In this document: piece by piece, positions 25,025 to 34,100 of the stretch
Layout: each line of letters starts with the position of its first letter
How positions within the stretch are numbered: position 1 is the first letter of the stretch
From: Streptomyces sp. NBC_00250
GTDB lineage: Bacteria > Actinomycetota > Actinomycetes > Streptomycetales > Streptomycetaceae
NCBI RefSeq assembly: GCF_036192275.1
Contig: NZ_CP108088.1
Coordinates: forward strand, 7,922,001-7,986,000
Length of the DNA: 64,000 nucleotides
Reading direction: 5' to 3'
Notes under the pieces: generated by a model
Told to the model about the DNA's origin: nothing
What the model saw: the letters and a program-made list of their open reading frames with translations, nothing else
The model's database searches: none
Made by a program: the position numbers and the translations under genes

Positions 25025-25561
25025 GTGCGGATCTCCCTGGGTGCGGTGGGCGGCGGGCCTGCGCCCCGGCCCTGAGCCGGGCCGCGAGACCCGATCGGGG
25101 CATCTGCCTGCCTAGCAGGCCGGGAGCCGTACGGCTTCGCGGCACGCCCCGACCAGGGCCGGTCGGCGGACGTGCCTCACCGATACGGGCGTCACCCGAC
25201 CCGCGCGTACACGCGTCACCCGACCCGCGCGTACACGCGTCACGCACCCCGTGGGCACGCGCGGCCCACAGCCCGTGGGCACGCGCGGCCCACAGCCCCT
25301 GTCGCGGGCTGAGCCACGGCTCGCCCGCAGCCGGATCGACCGCCCGTGAGGTGGTCGTGGTCCATGCCGAGCCCTTCGCCGATCCCCCCGGCCGACGGGC
25401 GGCGAACGCGGGCGGCGCGGGGGCTCGTGACGGTGGCGAGAGCGTCGGCGGAACGCGTACGAGCCGCGCCGCAGGCACAGTCGGCCGACGGGGAGGACCT
25501 TCCCTCGGGGCCTTCACATGCGTCCCGTCGCCAGGGGTACCGGCCGCAGCCCCCCGAAGGG
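25025..25561. other. 537-nt gap with tandem repeats, no gene seen
   Basis: This gap lies between two minus-strand genes (serine hydrolase and DHFR-like). Its left part should hold the serine hydrolase promoter. The centre holds two adjacent 24-bp duplications. Reading frames crossing it are Arg/Pro-rich, overlap real genes in other frames, and are not credible. Confidence 0.6.
25189..25298. repeat. Two different 24-bp tandem duplications side by side
   Basis: Unit A (begins GCGTCACCCGACCCGCGC) occupies 25189-25212 and 25213-25236, with a partial third copy after it. Unit B (begins GTGGGCACGCGCGGCCC) occupies 25251-25274 and 25275-25298. Copies are identical within each pair. They look like recent replication-slippage products in non-coding DNA. 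Confidence 0.9.
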
Positions 25562-26134
25562 TCAGGGCGCAGCCTGGCGCGCCACGCGGTAGCGGAGGTA
25601 GACGACTCGTGAGTTGAAGGTGCGGGTCTCGACGAGTTCGAGATCCACCTGGCGCTCGTGGCGGGGGAAGAACGGAGTGCCACCGCCGACCAGGACCGGG
25701 TAGACCATGATCTGGTACTCGTCGATCAGACCCGACGCGGCCGCCTCGGCGGCGAGAGCCGCGCCGCCGATCGCGATGTCGCCCTCTCCCGGCTCGGCCC
25801 GCAACCGCTCGATCTCCTCCGCCAGGCCGCCGGAGGCCAGGCGGGCATGGCCCTGTACCGTCGACAGCGTGGTGGAGAACACCACCTTGGGGAGCGGGTT
25901 CCAGAGCGCGGCCCACTCGCGCTCCGCGTCGTCGAGTGAATCCTGGTCGGCGGTCTCCCAGTACAGCATCGTCTCGTACAGCCGTCGTCCCAACAGATGG
26001 ACGCCGACTCCCCGGATCTCGTCGATCCAGAAACGAAAGACCCCGTCGTCGGGCGCCGTCCAGTCGAAGCCGCCGTCCGGCCCGACGATGTAGCCGTCAA
26101 GTGAGGTGCCCATCGAGTAGGTCACGCTGCGCAT
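25562..26134 (-). CDS. Dihydrofolate reductase-like (RibD C-terminal) protein
   Basis: This 190-residue cytosolic protein has the DHFR/RibD C-terminal fold: YSMGTSLDGYIVGPDGGFDW at the start, GVHLLGRRLYETMLYW, IAIGGAALAAEAAASGLIDEYQIMVYPVLVGGGTPFF. These stand-alone reductase-domain proteins are common in actinobacteria and presumably reduce pterin- or flavin-like substrates with NADPH; true DHFR activity is not implied. The gene is 58 nt downstream of the methyltransferase gene on the same strand, so the two could be co-transcribed. Confidence 0.88.
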   Translation of the reverse strand: MRSVTYSMGTSLDGYIVGPDGGFDWTAPDDGVFRFWIDEIRGVGVHLLGRRLYETMLYWETADQDSLDDAEREWAALWNPLPKVVFSTTLSTVQGHARLASGGLAEEIERLRAEPGEGDIAIGGAALAAEAAASGLIDEYQIMVYPVLVGGGTPFFPRHERQVDLELVETRTFNSRVVYLRYRVARQAAP

Positions 26135-26192
26135 CAGAGGTCCTCCTCGGGAACGGGTTCGACACTGTGCCCGTTGGCCGCCGCCGGCGGAC

Positions 26193-26924
26193 TCAACGGG
26201 AGTGAATTCGCAGCAAGGTGTGTCCGGCCACGTCCTCGGTCACACCCCAGAGGGTGGGGTGGGTGGTCAGGCGTTCGGCGAGGGTGTCGCGCAGGACATC
26301 GGCGGAGCCCCAGGTTCCGTACAGTTTGCTCTCGGTGAGTACGACCGGCTTGAGGCCGGCGTTGAGGACCGCCTCCCAGGTGGCCGCCGCGACACCCGGG
26401 GTGTGGGGGCTGCGGAAGTCGTCGAGGGAGACCACTCCGTCGCTGGTCAACAGCTCGCGGGCAGAGGCGATGTCGGCGCGGACGTGGTGGTACAGGTGCG
26501 AGGCGTCGATGTGCACGAAGCGGCAGCTGCGGGCGGGCACATGGCCGGTGATCTCGGAGGAGGACCCCTGGATCACGGTGGGAAGCCGACGGTGGAAGCG
26601 CAGATAGTTGGCCTCGAACACCTGGCGGGTCAGGGTCGGGTAGTACACCCGCATCTCGGTGGCCGTGGAGTCGTCGGGGGCCTCGCCCGCGTCGAACAGG
26701 TCGCAGACGGTGAACCGCTCGCCTTCGGAGGCGTGGTAGCCGATGAGGATGGCGCTCTTGCCCTTGTAGACGCCGAGTTCCAGCAGGTCGCCGCGGATGC
26801 CGTGGTCCCGCTGATGGGTCAGGAGCCAGTCGAAGAGGAACCGGTCGGCGTCGAAGAACCATCCCTCGACCTCGTCGAGCCGGTCTGGCGTGAGCAGGGG
26901 CGGGGCGGTGTCCTGTGCGGTCAT
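26193..26924 (-). CDS. Class I methyltransferase (Methyltransf_24/TylF-like)
   Basis: This 243-residue protein has a cofactor motif DLLELGVYKGKSAILIGYH, the acidic FTVCDLFDAGEA, and VHIDASHLYHHVRADIASA followed by VSLDDFRSPHTPG. The order matches metal-dependent O-methyltransferases of the TylF/macrocin group and related class I proteins, where DAS-H and DD coordinate the metal. The substrate is unknown. ATG at 26924 begins MTAQDTAPP. The DHFR-like gene follows in the same direction. Confidence 0.82.
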   Translation of the reverse strand: MTAQDTAPPLLTPDRLDEVEGWFFDADRFLFDWLLTHQRDHGIRGDLLELGVYKGKSAILIGYHASEGERFTVCDLFDAGEAPDDSTATEMRVYYPTLTRQVFEANYLRFHRRLPTVIQGSSSEITGHVPARSCRFVHIDASHLYHHVRADIASARELLTSDGVVSLDDFRSPHTPGVAAATWEAVLNAGLKPVVLTESKLYGTWGSADVLRDTLAERLTTHPTLWGVTEDVAGHTLLRIHSR

Positions 26925-27363
26925 GACGGGTCCTCATGTGTGCGGGCGGGGCGGTCCACTCCCGGGCAGGCGTAGCCCGTGGCGGGCATGCGCGGGAGCC
27001 GGGTGTACGCCGTAAGGGCGGCCCGAGACTACGTTCCCCACCAGTGCCCCCGTTCGTATCGCTTCCCCGCCACGCACGACGTCCACACGACAGGCGTAAT
27101 CCCACGCCGGGTCCAGATCCAGGGCCCGGCTCGTGGCTGCCCGGTGCCCCTCGCGGCTGCCGGGCCGCGATCGGCCTGCCGGGCCGGCCACCGATCTCTG
27201 GATCGAGCAGAGGTGAAAGAGGTGAACCTCGTCGCCCGGGTGATCTCCCCACGCGACGAGAAGGGCTCGATCGACGGCCCGGCTCACCGCCTCAGGAATC
27301 GGGGCGCAGCCGGGGAGCGGGACAGCCGGGTGGGCTGATCAGCGCGGACAGCAGCGAGGCGTG
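26925..27363. other. 439-nt gap, no gene seen
   Basis: It lies upstream of the methyltransferase gene and downstream of the small hypothetical gene, both on the minus strand. Open frames here are short and have atypical composition, without ribosome-binding sites. No hairpin or operator stood out. Confidence 0.5.
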
Positions 27364-27774
27364 TCACCGGACAACAGTGATCTCCGGAAGCGACCGCTCC
27401 CATTCACCCAGTTCTGCGACGAGAACCCGGCGGGCCAACCGGCGGGCCTCAGCCCACCCCTCGTCGGTGGACAAGGCATCCCTCGTCCACCGATCGTGAT
27501 TCTCACCCCCGCTCATCCCGCTGAGGATCACGTCGATCCCCTCCAGATCAGCCATCACTCCGCTGGTGAGCCGGCCCTGGGCCACGAGCTCGTCGGCCAA
27601 GCCGAAGGCATGATCGAAGTCCAGAGCGATCTCGTCCGTCACCACGCCGTGCCTGTCCAACCAGGCAGCCTGGATCTGGGCATCAGCCGCCAACACGGTC
27701 AGCGACTCGATCAGCAGACGGCGACGGAACGAAGCATCAGGAGTCTCCACACGACGATCGTTGCACGGAGCCAT
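27364..27774 (-). CDS. Hypothetical helical protein
   Basis: This 136-residue protein is not recognised. From MAPCNDRRVETPDASF onward it is acidic and predicted helical (RRLLIESLTVLAADAQIQAAWL, DEIALDFDHAFGLADELVAQGRL, WAEARRLARRVLVAELGEWERSL), without signal or membrane segment. The size and composition resemble small immunity-like or regulatory proteins, but no family is claimed. The ATG at 27774 follows GGAGG very closely; the frame is open further upstream through a minisatellite, so the start is uncertain. It shares its strand with the two dioxygenase genes, about 190 nt downstream of the second. Confidence 0.65.
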   Translation of the reverse strand: MAPCNDRRVETPDASFRRRLLIESLTVLAADAQIQAAWLDRHGVVTDEIALDFDHAFGLADELVAQGRLTSGVMADLEGIDVILSGMSGGENHDRWTRDALSTDEGWAEARRLARRVLVAELGEWERSLPEITVVR

Positions 27775-27782
27775 CTCCTCCA

Positions 27783-27883
27783 CGCGCCCCAGCACCCACG
27801 CGCCCGAGCACCCAAGCGCCCCAGCATCCACGCGCCCCAGCACCCACGGGCCGAGCACCCAAGCGCCCCAGCCGAGCACCCGA
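27783..27883. repeat. 16-bp minisatellite, about six copies
   Basis: Units of the form CGCGCCCCAGCACCCA start at 27783, 27799, 27815 and 27831 (16 bp each). A 15-bp variant starts at 27847 and a longer degenerate unit at 27862. The array ends 9 bp from the chosen start of the hypothetical gene on the minus strand. Copies differ by one to three bases and there are no unique spacers, so it is not CRISPR. Confidence 0.85.
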
Positions 27884-27967
27884 GGCGGGTGATGCGCAGG
27901 CCGGGCAGTCCAAAGCCTCGGCAGAAGAACGGCCCGACCTCCAGGAGACTTGAGTCCGCCCTCTAGG

Positions 27968-28738
27968 TCAGACGGGCGGCGTGAGGTCGCTCTCGCTGAC
28001 GGTGTACGTCAGCGGGGGGTAGACGAAGTCCGTTTCGTTGTTCTCACGGCGCCGCAGTTGGTAAAACTCGCGCCGCTGCTCGTCGTTGGCCGAGACGAGG
28101 CGCGTACCCTGCGGGAGGTATGCATGTCCGTCGCGAAACCGAACGAAGGTCTTCGACGTTCGAAACGTCACGCCCAGCCATTGGTTGTCCGCCGTTGGGA
28201 CGGGCGTGTCGAGTACGATCTTGTGCCTGAGTCGCCGATTCGAGTCGACGGAGAACACGACGATACCGTCGTGGGCGAGGGGGATCTCGAACTGTTCACC
28301 ACCGGGCGCCTTCGACTCGAAGATCAGCTTCCGCGGCGGGCTCGCTTCGGGGTGCTGATAGCAGGAGAAGACGGCGATGAACGACTCGTCGGCCAGATCG
28401 AGGGCTTGGTCGGAATGGCTGCCCATGGTTCTGTAAGCGTTCGTGTAGTTCTCGATGAGGGCGTTGTTGAAGCCGATCGGAATCCCGGCGCGTTCTTGAA
28501 TCTGCTGCGCCAGCCGTTCGTGCACCGCCTGGAAACGCTGCGTCGGGATGCCGTATCGAGTGGTCGTCCGTACGAGAGGCGCGCCGGCTTCCTCGTCGAT
28601 CTTGGTGAGGGTGGCGCCTCGTCGGCCCTTCCCTACGTCTTCCAGGCGAGCCGACGCGGACAGCTCCGCAAAGAGATTCTCCTGGGTCGGCAAGGAGTAC
28701 GAGAGGATCTCGTCCGAAATCCTAGATTCGGGGGGCAA
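27968..28738 (-). CDS. AlkB-fold 2OG-Fe(II) dioxygenase-like protein
   Basis: This 256-residue protein shows the 2-oxoglutarate/Fe(II) double-stranded beta-helix pattern of the AlkB group. It has NNALIENYTNAYRTMGSHSD with metal ligands His108-x-Asp110, FSVDSNRRLRHKI with the third ligand His172, and Arg193 in VTFRTSK, 21 residues later, as the likely 2OG anchor. AlkB proteins repair alkylated nucleic acids, but distant relatives hydroxylate other substrates, so the substrate is open. The start is TTG at 28738, with GGAG six bases before it, inside the end of the upstream gene (17-base overlap), showing translational coupling. GC is about 60% in the lines I counted, lower than the flanks. Confidence 0.72.
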   Translation of the reverse strand: MPPESRISDEILSYSLPTQENLFAELSASARLEDVGKGRRGATLTKIDEEAGAPLVRTTTRYGIPTQRFQAVHERLAQQIQERAGIPIGFNNALIENYTNAYRTMGSHSDQALDLADESFIAVFSCYQHPEASPPRKLIFESKAPGGEQFEIPLAHDGIVVFSVDSNRRLRHKIVLDTPVPTADNQWLGVTFRTSKTFVRFRDGHAYLPQGTRLVSANDEQRREFYQLRRRENNETDFVYPPLTYTVSESDLTPPV

Positions 28739-29963
28739 TGTAGTCTCCCGTGTTCATGCTGAAGAGAAACTTGTCGCCGTAGTCGATGAAGGACGAGGTC
28801 CTGTTCTCCTCGGCGTACAGCCTGCGCAGCTCGTTCATTCCGTCCGGTGTGGGTGGCCCCAACTTCACGAGTTCTCCGGCCATTTTGAGGAACGTGTGGT
28901 CGTTCTTGTGAACGGCTTCGGCGCTCGAACAGCGCACCACGTATCCCAGGCGGGTCGGGAGCAACTCGGCGTCCAGGGTTGAGGGCCGGATCTCGTGTGT
29001 GTACAGGCGGTTGGTGGACAGCGGCATGAAGAACACGGAGCCGGGGTACAGAGTCAGCGTGAATTGCGAGGGGAGCGCGACCCCGTCGCGTTCTGCGGCC
29101 GGTTCCTTGAGGCGGAAATGGAGTCTGGTCAGCCCGCTGGCACCCTTCACGCCGTGGTCGAAGGTGTCTTCGGCCAGGGGCTGCAGGTTGTCGAGCCCGT
29201 CATAGAAGGTACAGAAGGCCATGATCCCATTGACGGGCATGTCCTTGGTCTTGTCGGCATGGGCCGAGATCTTGGCCTTGGACTGCTTGCGCTCGGTCGT
29301 GGCAAGGGTGTTGTGATACGTCTGGGCGAGCACGTGATTCAGCGGCGCCTGGTTCCGGAAGACGGTGGCCGCCTCGCGGTTCAGAGCCTCGACGATGTGC
29401 GTGTCGGTGGGGCGAAAGCTCTCGGTCGGCCCCGAGAGATTCGTGGAGCACCGGAGCAGACGGAAATGTAGTTCGTCGCCGTCTTGTGTGACGGGCGTCA
29501 GGTAGATCCCGCTGCGATGGGCTGTTCCAGGCTTGGTGGACTCCGTCAGGGACTGGAACGCGTGCTCCGCGTGGATCCGTCCGAAGTGATCGACTCCGAG
29601 GTCGAAAAAGCGGCGGTAGTACACGCCGGCGCCGTGTATGCGGAGGGGAACTCGGCCGAGGTCGACGAGGGTCCAGAGCCTGTCGACTTCCTCGTGGTAA
29701 CCGTGTGACAGTTCCCGGATGACGAATACCCTGGCCGCCGCACGCAGTTGGTGGTCGCTGATGGCCGATACGTCGCCACAGAGATAGACAGTCTTCTGCG
29801 CGAGGTCGGCCGAACCGGAAGCAAGGTCCTCCAGCGTGATGGTGGACCCGAAAAAGTCCCTGATCAAGTTCCTGATCACGTCGTTGTCTTGCAACGTCGA
29901 AGGCGTCACCAAGATGGTGCTCGTATCCTCGATGCAGGCCTCTGCCAGCTCTGTTGTGTCCAT
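28722..29963 (-). CDS. Second AlkB-fold 2OG-Fe(II) dioxygenase-like protein
   Basis: This protein of about 413 residues has the same ligand pattern as its neighbour, set later in a longer chain. It shows KISAHADKTKDMP with His235-x-Asp237, RLYTHEIRPS with His323, and RLGYVVRCS with Arg344, 21 residues after His323 as in the partner. Residues 1-200 form an additional domain that I do not recognise (LVTPSTLQDNDVIRNLIRDF, RVFVIRELSHGYHEEVDRLW). The start at 29963 (MDTTELAEAC) is a judgement; in-frame starts at about 30020 and 30077 exist but none has a good ribosome-binding site. It is the first gene of the pair and overlaps the second. Lower GC than the flanks suggests acquisition by transfer. 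Confidence 0.7.
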   Translation of the reverse strand: MDTTELAEACIEDTSTILVTPSTLQDNDVIRNLIRDFFGSTITLEDLASGSADLAQKTVYLCGDVSAISDHQLRAAARVFVIRELSHGYHEEVDRLWTLVDLGRVPLRIHGAGVYYRRFFDLGVDHFGRIHAEHAFQSLTESTKPGTAHRSGIYLTPVTQDGDELHFRLLRCSTNLSGPTESFRPTDTHIVEALNREAATVFRNQAPLNHVLAQTYHNTLATTERKQSKAKISAHADKTKDMPVNGIMAFCTFYDGLDNLQPLAEDTFDHGVKGASGLTRLHFRLKEPAAERDGVALPSQFTLTLYPGSVFFMPLSTNRLYTHEIRPSTLDAELLPTRLGYVVRCSSAEAVHKNDHTFLKMAGELVKLGPPTPDGMNELRRLYAEENRTSSFIDYGDKFLFSMNTGDYIAPRI

Positions 29964-30452
29964 CAAGCCGTACCTGCCCTTCGCACTCTGATGCACGACC
30001 CGCGGAGCCGTGGACATGGAAACGGCCCGCACACTTTCATTCGCCTTGCGAGGCGCGAACGAAAGGAGACGGACCATTGAATCTTGATGATCTCACGGGG
30101 TACTGCGGCGGGCAACGGACTTGCTGTGCAGGCGGTGTGCGGAGCCGCTCGGCGAGGTCGCGAGGTCGCGAGGCCTGGCGGACGGGCGGACGGCCCGCGT
30201 TGGGCGGGCTGTATCGGTCGGTGGTCCTGGTGGTGGCCCGCTGATGCGTACGGGAGGCGACCCGTGGTGGCGGTCTAAGGCGAGGTGCGCGCGTTGCGGT
30301 CTCTCTCCCCCCCCCGTGCGCATCGGCCGCGCTCTCCAAAGAATCTTCCCGGCTCCGGTCACATCTTCGTGTGCCGCTCCGTCAGTGCTGTGAAGACGCC
30401 AACCCGGCCGACACACAAGCCGCATGCACGTCGCGATACAAGGAGAGCAGCC
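29964..30452. other. Divergent gap upstream of the dioxygenase pair
   Basis: This 489-nt region separates the minus-strand dioxygenase pair from the plus-strand CMD-fold gene, and both promoters should lie here. The dioxygenase frame continues open to 30077, so part may be coding. A run of nine C at about 30307 and Arg/Gly-rich spurious frames are the only other items seen. Confidence 0.45.
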
Positions 30453-30941
30453 ATGACGAACACCTCTATCTCCCGGATGCCCGACCCTTCCGAGTTCGTG
30501 CCCGAGCTGAAGGACGTCAGTGCCGCCCTGTTCCGGGCGACGGGGAACCGCTCGGTGCCGCGCACCACGATGAGTCTCGTCCACCTGCGCGCCGGGCAGA
30601 TCGTCGGCAACACGTACCTGACGATCCTGAACACCGGTTTCCTGCGCAAGGCCGGGGAGTCCGAGGCGCGCATCACGGCCGTCTCCTCCTGGCAGGACGC
30701 CCCGTACTTCACGGACGCCGAGCGCGCCGCCCTCGCTCTCGTGGAGGCCACCCTCCAGCCCGCCCCGCACGGCAGGGAGCGCGTCTCCGACGAGCTGTAC
30801 GCCGAGGTGGCCAGGCACTACGACGAGAAGGCACTGGCCACCCTCACCATCGCGATCGGCCAGATCAACTTCTTCATCGCCCTGGCCGTCATCGGCAAGC
30901 CCCAGCCCGTGGACTCCCTCGCCGACCAGCAGTGGGACTGA
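30453..30941 (+). CDS. Carboxymuconolactone decarboxylase-fold protein without CxxC
   Basis: This 162-residue protein aligns by eye with AhpD-like carboxymuconolactone decarboxylase family proteins: SLVHLRAGQIVGNTYL, FLRKAGESEARITAVSSWQ, FTDAERAALALVEA and YDEKALATLTIAIGQINFFI are family landmarks. Active members have CxxC and a His in the stretch after the glycine. Here the positions read Gly52-Asn53-Thr-Tyr-Leu56 and Asn60, so both Cys and the His are missing and peroxidase activity is not expected. AAGGAG lies upstream of ATG at 30453. It probably keeps the oligomeric fold for another role. It stands alone between the dioxygenase pair and the CHAT operon. Confidence 0.85.
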   Translation: MTNTSISRMPDPSEFVPELKDVSAALFRATGNRSVPRTTMSLVHLRAGQIVGNTYLTILNTGFLRKAGESEARITAVSSWQDAPYFTDAERAALALVEATLQPAPHGRERVSDELYAEVARHYDEKALATLTIAIGQINFFIALAVIGKPQPVDSLADQQWD

Positions 30942-31122
30942 CCCCCGCCCGTCCCGTCCCCTCGATGCACGCGGATGCCGGCGGGGTGCTGCTCTCGACG
31001 GCGTAGGAGTGCATCGCCGTCCGGAGACCTGCGGTTGCCACGATCGGGTGACAGGGTTCGTGGGGCCGAATCTCGCGGCGGTGGGCCCCTAGCCTGGTTG
31101 TCGATCTACTTCCACGCGGGGG

Positions 31123-34100
31123 ATGAGTGCGATGCGGCTGCCCAGCCGAGAGCGGCTCCGGCGCTACGAGGACATCCAGGCCCAACCCACAGGCCTGCAC
31201 GATCGCTGGTGGCGCGCGGTCCGGCTGGCCGGGGCCGCCGTACCGCTGTTGATCGTGGTCCGGTCGGGGCAGCCGGACTCGGGGGCCGGCTCCGACGTCC
31301 TGCGGTTGCTCCTCGCCGGGCTCATCCTGTTGCGGGCGGGAATCGGCGAACGGCGCATGCGTGCGATCAGCCGGGCGGCGAGGCGTGGGCGGTGCCGCAG
31401 CGAGGCCGCGCTCCTGTGGACGGGGACCGGTCTTGCGGCGCTGCTGCCGTCGGGCAGAGCGACACCTGACCTGTGGGAGGTGGTTCTGTGCGCGGTGCTG
31501 GCCTCCGCGGTCACCCTCTTCGGCTGCCTGTACGAGTTCCGGACGTGGCCGCAGGTGAGGGGAGTGTCGTCGTTCTGGGTACGGGGCTTCGGCCGCCTTC
31601 GGACCGGATTCTGCTACGGCTGGATTCCGGCGCTGATCGCCGTGGTACAGCCGGACGCGGTCGTCCTCCTGCCCGCGGCGACGGCCATGACCGTCCTGGA
31701 GATCGGCTTCGCCCTCGGCGCATGGCGGGCCGGCGACTGGGCCTTGCGCGCTGATGCCGCGGTCGAGCTTCTGACGACGCGGATCGCCCGCGACCGTTTC
31801 CCCCTGGGTCTCTACGCCATCGCCCGCGAGCGATGGTGGGAAACGGCGACACGGCCACCGCACCGGCCCGACCTGGCACTGTGGGAACTGTGGCTGCGCC
31901 ATCGTGAACTGCTGTCCTCCCGCAAGGGATACGACCTGGTGCCGATGGTCTGGCGGCCCTTGAGCGCCGTTCCCACCTCGGAGGGGGAGCCGTGGATCAG
32001 CGCCGCCGAGGCATCCGCGGAGTCGCTGCGCCGGCTGTGCCACCAGCACATCGGACGGGACTCCGTCCAGCGCCGTGAACTGTCGACCACGGCGCGGATC
32101 GTCACTGCGATGACCGCGATGGCACGAGCGGAAGTGAGCTGCTCCTCGGGTGAGTTCGACTACGCGCTCCGCAACCGCCGTTACGCCGCCGAGCTGTACG
32201 CCGCCGCCGGCCTCCACGGCAACGCGGCAGCTGCTCGTTGCCTCGCGGCAGATGTGCTGGTCTTCGATCTGCAACGGCCGGAGGAAGCCGTAGGAGAGGT
32301 GGAACAGGTCGCCGACCGGCCCGATCTGCCCAGGGCGGTGGCCTGTCTCGCCCTGGTGCTGAAGGCGGTGGCAGGAGACAGGGCGGCCGGCCTGGCGGCC
32401 GCCCGCATGATGCCGCTCGACCTCCGGTCCGCCAAGGGACTGTTCGACGAGCTGCCGACCTGGCTGCCCTTCGGCAGCCACTATCACCAGGAGATCGCCT
32501 TCGTACGGCTGGTCGAGCAGCGCTTCGCCACCATGGCCGAGACCCTCGGCCCCGGACTTCCCGCCCAGACCCGGACGCGCAGCATGTACACCTCGTTCCT
32601 GGATCTCTACGAGATGCCCGCCGCCCATGATCTGCGTCAGGCGCTGCAACGCGCGCGTGAGTCCTTGGAGAGCGGCTCGACCGGCGTGGCGGGCACGGGC
32701 GCGCCAGCCACCGGCGCGCCAGGCACCGGCGTGCCAGACGTCGCCGTGCCTGGCATCGCCTCGCCTGGAACCCACGTGCCAGGCATCTCCGCGCCGGTCA
32801 CCGCCGCCTCGGACCTCGCCGCGCGCGCCATCGCCGAAGAGGTGGTCGCTGCCGCCCGTTCCCTCGGCGACCTGCCGCACGAGGCGGAGGCCCGTCGCCT
32901 GCTGGCTCGGATCGCCGAGGCGGAGCACCGGTGGGCGGATCTCACCACCGAACTTCTGGCCGTCGTGGATCTCGTCGAGCGGATGCGGGAACGGGTCAGT
33001 GACGGCGACACCCGGATCGACCTGGACCTCTCACCCTCCTGCGCGCAGCTGATCGAACTCGTCGTCGACGGGCGGGCCCCGCACCTCGGCCCGGCCCAGG
33101 CGGTCGAGCTGGCCGAACGCAGCCGCTCCCGTCTACTCCTTGAGGTGTTCGGTTCCTCCGTAGATCCGGAACTTCCGGTGCGGCTGGCGAATCTGCGTGA
33201 GCGGGAACGGGGGATGGAGCAAGGGCGCGTACGGGAGGGCGTCCTCCCGCAGCCGGGAGGCACCGACTTCGCGCACCGGGACATCCACCCCGCCCATCAG
33301 CGTCGGTACCGGGCGGCGCGCGAAACGGTCTGGGCGGAGCTGGAGGCGTCCGGGCCGCTCGGCGCGGCGTACGTCAGACACCGGCGGGGAGAACCCGCCA
33401 CGTTCGAGGAGCTGCGCGCTGTTCTCCCGCCGGGCGTGGTGCTCTGCGAACTCGTCCGCCGCGGCTCGCGGATGCTGGTGCTCGTGGTGCGTGCCGACCG
33501 GCCGGCGCCGGCTGCTTTCGCGGTCCCGCTGGACGAGGACCCCGACCTGTTGCAGCTGCCCGCACCGGCCGGTCCGGCTCGTTGGGGGAAGCCTCTGTGG
33601 CTCCTTGCCCGGGCGGTGGCCCAGCATTCCGCACCGGGGGAGACCGTGTGGCTGGTGCCCGACGGGTCCCTGCACGACCTGCCCCTGCACGCGGTGGAGG
33701 TGGCCGGGGTTCCGCTCGGCGAGCGCAATCCGCTCTGCGTCACGCCCAGCGCGTCGCTCCTGCGGCACCGGCTCGGCCGGGACGCGACCTCGGGCGTCCG
33801 GCGGGCGCTGGTCATGGCCGACCCGGACGGAGACCTGCCGCACGCCCGGGCAGAGGCTCATCTCATCGGCTCCCTCCTGCCGCAGGCCGAGGTGCACACC
33901 GGTGGGTCCGCGACCCGCCGCCTGCTTCTCGAACGGCTGGGTTCGGAGCCGTACGACGTGCTCCACCTCGCCTGCCACTACGGGGTCGACCGGGCCCAGC
34001 CCTCCGGGTCGGCGGTCCGTCTTGCCGATGGGCGACTGACCGTCGAGGACTTCCTCTCCGTGCGGCTCGACGCCTCCCTGGTCGTCGTGAGCGGATGCGA

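Noticed and set aside
24813..25916. Minus-strand frame crossing the 24-bp repeats (repeated LWAARAHG and DACTRGSG)
   Set aside because: It overlaps both the serine hydrolase and DHFR-like genes in other frames and has no plausible start; the peptide repeats merely reflect the DNA duplications.
27783..27883. Possible CRISPR array
   Set aside because: Units are contiguous with no unique spacers and no cas genes occur in the window.
30307..30315. Run of nine C as a phase-variation tract
   Set aside because: It lies in a non-coding gap about 140 nt before the CMD-fold gene, with no gene whose frame it would switch.
30889..32928. 679-codon minus-strand frame opposite the CHAT gene
   Set aside because: Low-complexity translation and antisense to a well-supported domain protein.
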